Part shown: positions 9,096-15,609 of the stretch, in pieces
Layout of the letters: every line of letters starts with the position of its first letter
Position numbering within the stretch: the stretch's first letter is position 1
Assembly (NCBI GenBank): GCA_017549565.1
Contig: JAFYUI010000021.1
Coordinates: forward strand, 1-56,217
Direction: 5' to 3'
Length of the DNA: 56,217 nt
DNA from: Clostridia bacterium
GTDB taxonomy: Bacteria > Bacillota > Clostridia > Oscillospirales > Acutalibacteraceae
Notes under the pieces: model-generated
The model's database searches: none
Told to the model about the DNA's origin: nothing
What the model saw: only the letters and a program-made list of their open reading frames with translations
Program-made: the position numbers and the translations under genes

Positions 9096-10463
9096 TTACC
9101 TCCTTATAATTTTACCCGAAGCATTTTTTGAAATAGTATCAACCAAATTAATCCTGTTGGGCATTTGATATGCCGAAAGGTTTGTGTGGCACAGTTCTTT
9201 AACCTCTATCACATCAGAAAACTTACCGGTTATATTCAACTCAATTTGTACACCATACTTATCATCCAAATATCCGCGCACAAAGACATCCCCTACGCGA
9301 GAATCAAGCTTTAAAGCGCTTTCAATTTCTTGTGGATAAATATTCATGCCCGCTTTTATAATTAAATCATCACTTCGCCCCTTGATTTTCAGAAATCCAT
9401 CCTCTGTAAACAAAGCCAAATCACCCGTGCAAAGCCAACCATCCTTTATGACTTCGGCTGTCTTTTTTGGGTTGTTGTAGTATCCTGCCATAACATTATC
9501 ACCTTTAACCCATAATGTGCCGATTTCGTTTGTTTTAACAGGTTTGCCATTTGAAGAAACAATTTTTAATAATACCGAGCGAAGTGGAAAACCAACACAA
9601 TCGGGATGGTTTTTAAACATATCGGGTGGCAAATATGAAACTCTTGGACACGCTTCCGTAAGCCCATATATATGATAAATTTCAGCGTTCGGAAATGCCT
9701 CTGCTATTTGTAATCCCGTTTCATTGCCCATACATTCTCCGCTAATACAAATATGTTTTAGTGCGTCATCATCTATTTTTCTTTTAAAACGTGACAACAT
9801 TAAAAGTAAGGTTGGTGTTCCGCAAAAGGTTGTAATATTATAATTTTTAAGCATTTTAAGAATAGCGAACGGATTAAATGTGCCCGAATAAAATCGAATC
9901 TTAACCCCCTTTACCAAAGCAGTTAAAAATTCTCCTGTGAGTACAGCGCAATGGTACAGCGGTCTTGAAATTAAAATGGTATCAGAACGGTCAATATTAA
10001 AATACAAAGCTATATCTGACACATTGGTCATAACATTAGTTTCAGTCAGCATTGCACCCTTTGGCACACCAGTGGTACCTGATGTACACATAATCAGTGC
10101 GGGATGTACTTGCGGATTAATATATGTCGAATCTTTTATGTGAATTATTTGAAAATCGCCGTCTTGGTCGGTAATTACAGCATCTGGGCTAATAGCATCC
10201 AAAATTTTATTGCAATGCAGTTCACCATATCTTTGGGATAATGGCAATGCCGTTACCTCGGCGGCAAAACAACTTAAAAGAACCATACTTGCCGCCATTT
10301 CAGACTGACATAAAATAGCACAGCATTTTATGCCTTTCAACTTTTTGGCAAATTCTTCTGCAAAAACAATCATTTCTTCATACGTCATAGAGGCATTATT
10401 TTCGCAAATTTCCTGTTGCAAATTTAACTGCATTTTATTTTTAAGATAATTCCAAAGTTTCAT
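9096..10463 (-). CDS. Acyl-AMP ligase (AMP-dependent synthetase family)
   Basis: This 455-residue enzyme belongs to the ANL superfamily. Visible signatures are the P-loop CTSGTTGVPKGAML (about residues 128-141), HIYGLTEACPR (A5, about 244), the TGDL Asp (A7, about 347), the hinge GRSDDLIIKAGMNIYP (A8, about 364) and the C-terminal NASGKIIRR with the catalytic Lys. It would activate a carboxylic acid with ATP and load it, most likely on the carrier protein encoded two genes upstream. It starts at ATG 10463, behind AGAGGTG, and overlaps the BtrH-like gene by 23 bp. Its substrate cannot be read from sequence. At 455 residues it is short for a CoA ligase, which favours an acyl-ACP ligase. Confidence 0.85.
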   Translation of the reverse strand: MKLWNYLKNKMQLNLQQEICENNASMTYEEMIVFAEEFAKKLKGIKCCAILCQSEMAASMVLLSCFAAEVTALPLSQRYGELHCNKILDAISPDAVITDQDGDFQIIHIKDSTYINPQVHPALIMCTSGTTGVPKGAMLTETNVMTNVSDIALYFNIDRSDTILISRPLYHCAVLTGEFLTALVKGVKIRFYSGTFNPFAILKMLKNYNITTFCGTPTLLLMLSRFKRKIDDDALKHICISGECMGNETGLQIAEAFPNAEIYHIYGLTEACPRVSYLPPDMFKNHPDCVGFPLRSVLLKIVSSNGKPVKTNEIGTLWVKGDNVMAGYYNNPKKTAEVIKDGWLCTGDLALFTEDGFLKIKGRSDDLIIKAGMNIYPQEIESALKLDSRVGDVFVRGYLDDKYGVQIELNITGKFSDVIEVKELCHTNLSAYQMPNRINLVDTISKNASGKIIRR

Positions 10464-11469
10464 TTTCCATCACCTCTTTTGCTCTTTCCAAAAGCAATTT
10501 CAATAATTCCTTTTCGTGTTGCATAACTCTTAAAAGTTTGTTTTTAATTATCGGAAGTATAGAATCACGCCGTTTCATATGATGAGAGGCGTACAACACT
10601 CTTATCATATCCGCCTCAGAAACCACCGATTTATATTTATCACTAATTTCATTACTAATTTTAAGGTGTTCTTCTATTCTTTCTATTCTTTCAAGCATAA
10701 CCTTTTTGTGTTCCCAAATTAAACGGAAAATTCGTCTATCCATCTTGTTATACGGAATATCGCCATTAATTAATTTATCAACATATTTAGCAATATACTC
10801 ATGCACAACGATTCCCTTAACATTACCTTCGCCGTCTTCCGGATATTTGTTAAGGTCCGAATCTAAATAATTTTCTATTCCTTTCAGAGCCGCATTTGTT
10901 GAAAATTCAATTTTTTCGGCCTTGGGTTTAACTGCACACAAATCCCCATACACACCTTTTTTCAGCATAGCATCTTTTCCTCTATTAAACCCTTTTTGCG
11001 AAGTCCAAAACTTTTTATAAACCCAATTTTTATCATAAGCATATATACAATATTCTTTTTTTTCACGGTCATAACCACAAATCATACCGTTGTGACTAAA
11101 ATGGCGTTCTTTATACCACGTTTTACCATTCACATAGTAATCATCAACTCCGCAAAAGTGAATGTAATAACCAGCATCCAGCAAATTACAAATTAAAAAA
11201 TTGATATGCCCGCCCAAAAAGCGCATTGGATAACGAATAATTTCTAATAAGTCATTTCTTAAATCACCCGCATTAACCACAAAGATTTCCGGAGTTGTAT
11301 ATCCCGATAAAAATTTTCTGTTGCAACTTAAGTTAATCGCATTACTAAGAAACCAATTTCGAATTGTCGGATTTTCATACAATACTGCTGTTGTGAAAGA
11401 ATAATGATGATAGGTTTTATACAAAGGTTCTATTAAAGGCAACTCAACACGCTTTTTCATTTTCATCAC
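10441..11469 (-). CDS. BtrH-like (BtrH_N) protein, possible acyltransferase or peptidase
   Basis: This 342-residue protein has a central segment, HFCGVDDYYVNGKTWYKERH followed by HNGMICGYDREKKEYCIYAYD (about residues 105-150), that resembles the BtrH N-terminal domain, a papain-like fold found with carrier proteins in butirosin and NRPS-like clusters. BtrH moves an acyl group from an ACP to an amine acceptor. Lying directly after an ACP gene (26-bp overlap) and before an acyl ligase fits that role. The C-terminal ~130 residues are helical and charged. The start is uncertain: GTG 11469 and ATGs at codons 2 and 4 are all possible. Confidence 0.6.
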   Translation of the reverse strand: MMKMKKRVELPLIEPLYKTYHHYSFTTAVLYENPTIRNWFLSNAINLSCNRKFLSGYTTPEIFVVNAGDLRNDLLEIIRYPMRFLGGHINFLICNLLDAGYYIHFCGVDDYYVNGKTWYKERHFSHNGMICGYDREKKEYCIYAYDKNWVYKKFWTSQKGFNRGKDAMLKKGVYGDLCAVKPKAEKIEFSTNAALKGIENYLDSDLNKYPEDGEGNVKGIVVHEYIAKYVDKLINGDIPYNKMDRRIFRLIWEHKKVMLERIERIEEHLKISNEISDKYKSVVSEADMIRVLYASHHMKRRDSILPIIKNKLLRVMQHEKELLKLLLERAKEVMENETLELS

Positions 11470-11698
11470 CGCAATATTTCATAACCATATCAATAACATT
11501 TTGTACTGTGCTGAGTTCAAACGGATTCATATCGACTTCATCCAACTGTATGTCAAAAGCTTCTTCTATTTCAATAAGCATTGTCACCATCATAAGACTG
11601 TCAAGTACAAGTTCTTCCTGTAAAAGAGAAGTGTTATCAATAAATTCTTCTCCACAAAGGTTACATAAAATATTTTTTACTTTTTCTTCAATGTTCAT
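11444..11698 (-). CDS. Acyl carrier protein
   Basis: This is an 84-residue four-helix carrier protein. The phosphopantetheine attachment Ser34 lies in EELVLDSLMMV (DSL motif at the start of helix II), and the acidic helix IEIEEAFDIQLDEVDM follows. The start ATG overlaps the kinase stop as ATGA, so translation is coupled. It probably carries the acyl group loaded by the downstream ligase and used by the BtrH-like protein. No fatty-acid synthase gene is nearby and the gene is embedded in a specialised operon, so it is not the housekeeping AcpP. Confidence 0.88.
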   Translation of the reverse strand: MNIEEKVKNILCNLCGEEFIDNTSLLQEELVLDSLMMVTMLIEIEEAFDIQLDEVDMNPFELSTVQNVIDMVMKYCGDENEKAC

Positions 11699-12330
11699 TT
11701 TTTCATCACCCTTTCAACCTCTCTTTTCACTATCGCATAGCATTCTTCTATCGGCAGTTCAGTTGATATAAATATACCGTTATTGGCTTTGCAAATTTTT
11801 ATATATTCATCACGCAGCTTATACTGAAGTTCCATATCAATGTATCGGTCTTTTTCTTCAACTCGGCTGCGAACACGCTTTACAGCGGTTTCAACCGGCA
11901 CATCAAAAAAGAATGCAACATCAGGTTTTATCACAGACTCTGCAATCTCATATATCCACTCATCGTTCTCAAATCCACGAGCGCGCAAATTTGCCAAACA
12001 AGAATAAAAATATCTATCACTAATTACAATTTTACCTTTTATCATCTGTGGTTTGATAACCTTGTTCACATGCTGTAAGCGGTCACTTGCCGCAAGTAAA
12101 GATAGACTTCTATAGTCATAAGCATCGTGATTAGGGTTATCCATATAGGTTCTGAAAATATCTGATTTTCGAACAGCGTTTGTTGGCTGTTTTGTTTTGA
12201 AAATTTCATACTTACCGCCAAGCTCTTCTTCAAGTTTTGTTAGCATGGTGGTTTTTCCGCATCCGTCAAGCCCACAAAAAGTAAATAAAAATCCATCGCT
12301 GTCATTAGGTCTCATATTAAGTTTTTTCAA
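11695..12330 (-). CDS. Thymidylate-kinase-like P-loop kinase
   Basis: This 211-residue protein has the dTMP kinase layout: Walker A GLDGCGKTT (about residues 20-28), the DRYFYS motif (about 107-112) and a lid region with VRSRVEEKDRYIDM (about 153-166). It starts at a TTG (12330) nine bases after GGAGG, overlapping the nucleotidyltransferase gene by 14 bp; an in-frame ATG lies five codons in. Because it is locked into a small-molecule operon next to a nucleotidyltransferase, it probably phosphorylates a pathway intermediate or nucleotide cofactor and is not part of general dTTP synthesis. Enzyme class is secure, substrate unknown. Confidence 0.8.
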   Translation of the reverse strand: MKKLNMRPNDSDGFLFTFCGLDGCGKTTMLTKLEEELGGKYEIFKTKQPTNAVRKSDIFRTYMDNPNHDAYDYRSLSLLAASDRLQHVNKVIKPQMIKGKIVISDRYFYSCLANLRARGFENDEWIYEIAESVIKPDVAFFFDVPVETAVKRVRSRVEEKDRYIDMELQYKLRDEYIKICKANNGIFISTELPIEECYAIVKREVERVMKK

Positions 12331-13402
12331 AATTGTTTACCTCCTTTAACATTTTCTTTCTATCATCAGCAAAAAATCGTTCTAAAACATTTGGCTCTGT
12401 AAAAATTAATTCCTTTTTGTCCTTAGGTGAAATCACCTTGTTAATAAAGGTGTAATCATAACCCAATACCTTTGATGCAATTCGAGTAGCATATAAATTT
12501 TCAAACTCGAACAATTGCGCAGTTTGAATAATTGCAAAAGCACACATCTTTTCCATACCAAGTTTTGTTGCTCGGTCAAATAAAAAATCAACGTAATATT
12601 CATCAGCATTATTAAGAAGCATATAAATATCAGCATATTTATATAATGTCATATCTCGCTTCATTTCAATCCAAGGTAATGTGGTTGCCTCTTTGTAAAG
12701 ATGGCTACACAAATGTATAAAGAAATCATCCAACCTCAAAGTACAAACTTTAAAATCTCCAATTTCAACTAATGAAGCATTGTTGAGCATTTCTTCTATA
12801 AGATTGGCATCTCCATGCTTATAATCTAACGAAAAGTTGATATCAACTTCTAAAAATTTAATCCCCGGAAGATTAACCTCCTTTATATATGGGACCGTCT
12901 CTCCACGCATCATTTTTGATTCAATAATTTCTTTACGAGTAGCCGCTTCAAACTCATCATTGCGCACATTTCCCTGCTTGAAACCTGCAGCACTTAATGC
13001 TTTCCCCACCTCTGTGACATCTTTAGGATGCACGAGCAAATCAATATCATTTGAAGTTCTATAACCCATAGGATACAACCTACATAAATATGCCCCTTTC
13101 AACATTGCATACCTACAGTTACATCCTGCAAGTGCATCTTCAAGTTGTTCAATACAATTAAAAAAACTTTTGTTTTTTTCTAAGTTTTGTTTATAAGCGG
13201 CTTTAAGAGAATTCTTAAACTCACGATTAACTTTGCCCAATAACCCGTGTTTTTCCAAAACTCCATAAGCAACCGATTGCATACGGTTAAAAAACAATTT
13301 TCCTAAAACCGCAGGCGTAGCAAAATCAAGTAATGTTTCATCAAACTTTTCTTGCTTAAAGCTGCATAAACTTTTAAATAAAATTTTTTCTTTTTGTGTC
13401 AT
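12317..13402 (-). CDS. Nucleotidyltransferase (NTP_transf_5 type)
   Basis: This 361-residue protein carries the minimal nucleotidyltransferase signature: MLKGAYLCRLYP (about residues 99-110), then RTSNDIDLLVHP, where the two Asp of DxD bind metal (about 115-126). This matches the uncharacterised NTP_transf_5 family, known from several peptide natural-product clusters, where members modify a small acceptor. It starts at ATG 13402, behind AGGAGG, 10 bp after the regulator gene. It may transfer a nucleotide or phosphate to the operon's product. The acceptor is not predictable. Confidence 0.8.
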   Translation of the reverse strand: MTQKEKILFKSLCSFKQEKFDETLLDFATPAVLGKLFFNRMQSVAYGVLEKHGLLGKVNREFKNSLKAAYKQNLEKNKSFFNCIEQLEDALAGCNCRYAMLKGAYLCRLYPMGYRTSNDIDLLVHPKDVTEVGKALSAAGFKQGNVRNDEFEAATRKEIIESKMMRGETVPYIKEVNLPGIKFLEVDINFSLDYKHGDANLIEEMLNNASLVEIGDFKVCTLRLDDFFIHLCSHLYKEATTLPWIEMKRDMTLYKYADIYMLLNNADEYYVDFLFDRATKLGMEKMCAFAIIQTAQLFEFENLYATRIASKVLGYDYTFINKVISPKDKKELIFTEPNVLERFFADDRKKMLKEVNNFEKT

Positions 13403-13412
13403 ATTTATCCTC

Positions 13413-13760
13413 CTAAGACTTTTTTGTATATTGTGTAATTAAATTTTTAAATATAGCGATTTCGGTCATGTCAAGTTCACAAACTGCCCTTGTTTGTACA
13501 AAACCCATTAATTTATGTAATACTGACAACTCCTGTTCTGTCATATACATTCGTTCCATAATATATTTGTCGCAAACATACACCCCGCCACCATATCTGC
13601 CACACTGTGTGTAAATAGGTTCTTTTATACTCAACTTCTCTATATCGCGTAAAATTGTCCTTTGGGAAACACCGAGTTCATACGCCAAATTGGCTATGGT
13701 TTCATATCTCCTACGGCACAAGATACGCATTATTTCTCTTCTTCTCTCGGCTGTTCCCAT
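13413..13760 (-). CDS. HTH_11/DeoR-like regulator, first gene of the ACP/ligase operon
   Basis: This 115-residue protein is a winged helix: MGTAERRREIMRILCRRRY, then the recognition region LAYELGVSQRTILRDIEKLS (about residues 24-43) and the wing GRYGGGVYV. It lacks a WYL effector domain. It starts at ATG 13760, behind AAGGAGG. The perfect 15-bp palindrome at 13790-13824 lies 30 bp upstream, which suggests autoregulation. The same half-site occurs upstream of the recombinase and rhs genes, so this protein may control all three units. The DNA target is an inference from position. Confidence 0.8.
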   Translation of the reverse strand: MGTAERRREIMRILCRRRYETIANLAYELGVSQRTILRDIEKLSIKEPIYTQCGRYGGGVYVCDKYIMERMYMTEQELSVLHKLMGFVQTRAVCELDMTEIAIFKNLITQYTKKS

Positions 13761-13789
13761 GTTTTTCCTCCTTTCTGTAAATAATTTAA

Positions 13790-13824
13790 ATTTTAACTAT
13801 GACAGTTTTTGTCATAGTTAAAAT
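13790..13824 (-). promoter_or_regulatory. Perfect palindrome, candidate operator of the HTH_11 regulator
   Basis: ATTTTAACTATGACA (13790-13804), the centre GTTTT and TGTCATAGTTAAAAT (13810-13824) form a perfect 15-bp dyad. The core TGACAGTTTTTGTCA is identical to the dyad at 4781-4795. It lies between an upstream terminator and the regulator's ribosome site. Confidence 0.6.
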
Positions 13825-13877
13825 AAAAAAGAACCCAGCAAATTCGTGTACTATGTACAACGATTTGCCAGGTTCTT
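13822..13877 (-). terminator. Long terminator hairpin after the Com-like gene
   Basis: A near-perfect stem-loop runs from 13829 to 13877, with arms AAGAACC...GGTTCTT, GCAAAT/ATTTGC and an inner TGTAC/GTACA. On the minus strand it is followed by TTTTTTATTT. It ends the Com-like transcript just before the palindrome. Confidence 0.7.
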
Positions 13878-13921
13878 CTTGATTATTAAACAAGTCCAAC
13901 TTATCTCTTCAGCAAATATAA

Positions 13922-14098
13922 TTAAGATTTTTCTTTTTTAGAAACGATTATGTTCGATTTTACACCTACATCCGTGAAATGAATCTGTAAATAGTTTTTA
14001 CATTTGGGACAACCTCCCTCAATATATGATTCCGGTTTCCCTTTAAATAATGTATGTCCACAAATAGGACAACTAGCCATATATACCTTATTTTCCAT
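13922..14098 (-). CDS. Com-like zinc-ribbon small protein (58 aa)
   Basis: ATG at 14098 lies behind AGAGGG and the stop is at 13922. The sequence has two Cys pairs, CPICGHTLFKG and CPKCKNYL, spaced 17 residues apart, as in phage Mu Com and related one-ribbon proteins that bind nucleic acid. It is transcribed away from the ImmR/ImmA pair and ends in a strong hairpin. Its size and position beside a phage/ICE-type repressor fit a mobile-element regulatory protein. The function is not established. Confidence 0.7.
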   Translation of the reverse strand: MENKVYMASCPICGHTLFKGKPESYIEGGCPKCKNYLQIHFTDVGVKSNIIVSKKEKS

Positions 14099-14123
14099 TT
14101 CTTACCCTCTTTTCAAATATGTG

Positions 14124-14152
14124 TTGACAGAAATAATATTCCGTGTTATAAT
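14124..14152 (+). promoter_or_regulatory. Sigma-A promoter of the immR-like gene
   Basis: TTGACA (14124-14129) and TATAAT (14147-14152) are separated by 17 bp. The first AATCGGAAGTT repeat begins three bases after the -10, so a bound repressor would block initiation. Confidence 0.85.
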
Positions 14153-14154
14153 TT

Positions 14155-14222
14155 AATCGGAAGTTAATTGCAAATTAAGTATAGCTCATAATCGGAAGTT
14201 TGTCAATACTTAATCGGAAGTT
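14155..14222 (+). repeat. Three direct repeats AATCGGAAGTT, candidate repressor sites
   Basis: Exact 11-bp copies lie at 14155-14165, 14190-14200 and 14212-14222, all in the same orientation with start-to-start spacings of 35 and 22 bp. They lie between the -10 and the start codon of the XRE gene, the expected place for operators of an ImmR-type repressor. Confidence 0.75.
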
Positions 14223-14245
14223 TATTTTAAAAAACGAGGTGCATT

Positions 14246-14698
14246 ATGACATTTGGAGAAAAATTAAAAACCACTAGATTATCATTAAATATTTCCCAAA
14301 GCGAACTTGCTCAAAAAACTGGAATATCCGAACGTTCACTCTACACTTATGAACAATCCGGTATTTTACCCCGAAGCAATAATTTAAGAAAATTAGCAGA
14401 AGCTCTTAATGTTTCAGTTAGTTTTTTACTTGATGAAAACGAGACTGATACACAAAAAAACATTGGTCAGGAAATTTTTATTGCAAATGCACAAAAAGAA
14501 TATGGATATAAAGGAGCACGAGAGGCCTCCGAGCTACTTACACGGGCAAGTGCTCTTTTTGCCGGTGGAGAGCTAAATGACGATGCTAAAGAACTATTTT
14601 TTCAATCTTTAATGGAAGTTTACTTAGAATCAAAACAAGAGGCACGCAAAAAATTTTCACCTCAAAAACGTGCACGCAAGCATAAGTCCTCTTTTTAG
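14246..14698 (+). CDS. ImmR-like XRE-family repressor
   Basis: This 150-residue protein has an N-terminal HTH (about residues 4-60, with SELAQKTGISERSLYTYEQ) and a helical C-terminus. It starts at ATG 14246 behind GAGGTG. An ImmA/IrrE-type metallopeptidase follows 61 bp downstream, as in ICEBs1, where ImmA cleaves ImmR to induce the element. The three repeats and promoter in front of it are probably its own operators, with the minus-strand Com-like gene as divergent target. Family assignment is firm and the induction mechanism is inferred by analogy. Confidence 0.82.
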   Translation: MTFGEKLKTTRLSLNISQSELAQKTGISERSLYTYEQSGILPRSNNLRKLAEALNVSVSFLLDENETDTQKNIGQEIFIANAQKEYGYKGAREASELLTRASALFAGGELNDDAKELFFQSLMEVYLESKQEARKKFSPQKRARKHKSSF

Positions 14699-14759
14699 TA
14701 CATCACAATTCTTATAGTATTAGTAGTTAGTAGTTAAAAATTTTTTAGGAGGGATTTTA

Positions 14760-15299
14760 ATGTCACAAACAAAACTTGTTTTGGAAAATGTAAAAAAGCT
14801 AATTTCAAAATATGATACCAGTGATCCATTTGAAATTTGTAAAAAAATGAACATTAAAATCCACTACAAAGATTTGGGGCCATCACTTAAAGCATATTAC
14901 TTTTGTCAGTCACGTATCAAAAATATTGTTTTAAATTCTAATTCAGATGAAATAATGTGTCGTATTTTGTGTGCACACGAATTAGGACATGCTGTACTAC
15001 ACAATAAATATATGCCCATGTACGGATTTCAAGAATTTAACATTTTTAATACGAAAATAACAACCGAATACGAAGCCAATTTATTCGCTGCAGAATTACT
15101 TATATCTAACGAAAAATTATTTGAACTTTTGCGTAATCCAAATATTACATTTTTTGAAATGGCGCAAATTCTTTGCGTTCCGGCCGAATTACTATCTTTT
15201 AAATTCAAAAACCTGAAGATGCAAGGACTAACTTTTAACACACCTATAAATGTTAACTCCAATTTCCTAAATAAATATAAAAAACACAGCACGAACTAA
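14760..15299 (+). CDS. ImmA/IrrE-type metallopeptidase
   Basis: This 179-residue protein contains the zinc motif AHELGHAVLH (HExxH, about residues 74-83) and the distal Glu in TEYEANLFAAELL (about 100-112), both typical of COG2856. It starts at ATG 14760, behind AGGAGG. Paired with the XRE gene it should act as the anti-repressor protease of a mobile element. The C-terminal ~60 residues are ordinary helical sequence for the family. It ends about 20 bp before a short terminator. Confidence 0.88.
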   Translation: MSQTKLVLENVKKLISKYDTSDPFEICKKMNIKIHYKDLGPSLKAYYFCQSRIKNIVLNSNSDEIMCRILCAHELGHAVLHNKYMPMYGFQEFNIFNTKITTEYEANLFAAELLISNEKLFELLRNPNITFFEMAQILCVPAELLSFKFKNLKMQGLTFNTPINVNSNFLNKYKKHSTN

Positions 15300-15315
15300 C
15301 CATAAGAAAACTTAA

Positions 15316-15342
15316 AAGTTAGCACTGCTGTGCTTCTTTTTT
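15316..15342 (+). terminator. Short terminator after immA-like gene
   Basis: AGCAC/GTGCT (15321-15325 with 15330-15334), with outer AAAAG/CTTTT pairing, is followed by a T-rich run ending at 15342. Confidence 0.5.
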
Positions 15343-15361
15343 GAAATTAAAACATTTTACT

Positions 15362-15511
15362 TTAAATACCATACAAACCGTTCGCATTTGTTACTTCGGT
15401 ATGCACCGTGCTTTTGCTGATTTTAAACACCTTTGCGGTGGCACGCACCGTTGCCCCTGTATCTAATATGTACTCGCCCAAAATCACCGCACGGCCGTCA
15501 GTTTCCCTCAT
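15362..15511 (-). pseudogene. spoIIID: Truncated spoIIID
   Basis: ATG 15511 is behind AGGAG and encodes 49 residues: YILDTGATVRATAKVFKISK then STVHTEVT, then unrelated sequence and a stop. Residues 10-41 match the SpoIIID helix-turn-helix (consensus TVR.AAKxFGxSKSTVHKDVT). The rest, including the C-terminal RHIRGG basic helix needed for DNA binding, is missing. Loss of homology occurs near 15388, next to the mobile-looking region. Either an element inserted into spoIIID, with the remainder beyond the left edge, or this is a decayed copy. I did not find the missing C-terminal part on the minus strand of this window. Confidence 0.7.
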
Positions 15512-15570
15512 ACAATCAACTCCTAAAAAGGACTATTAAATTGTATGATAAAAAAATTGAATATATGTTA

Positions 15571-15600
15571 AAAAGCTTTCGGTTTTCACCGAAAGCTTTT
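15571..15600 (-). terminator. Terminator of the long rex-hdr-frd operon (bidirectional)
   Basis: AAAAGCTTTCGG (15571-15582) and CCGAAAGCTTTT (15589-15600) form a 12-bp stem with A/T tracts on both sides. It lies 10 bp after the transporter stop at 15610. Confidence 0.85.
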
Positions 15601-15609
15601 TTAATTTAA

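Noticed and set aside
14155-14222. Three AATCGGAAGTT copies as a mini CRISPR or iteron origin
   Set aside because: They are too few and too short, and they lie directly between promoter and start codon of a repressor gene, which fits operators better.
1-15361. Complete prophage or conjugative element
   Set aside because: No capsid, terminase, portal, relaxase or type IV secretion genes are visible; only regulatory, recombinase and cargo genes are present, so I call it an accessory region of unknown extent.
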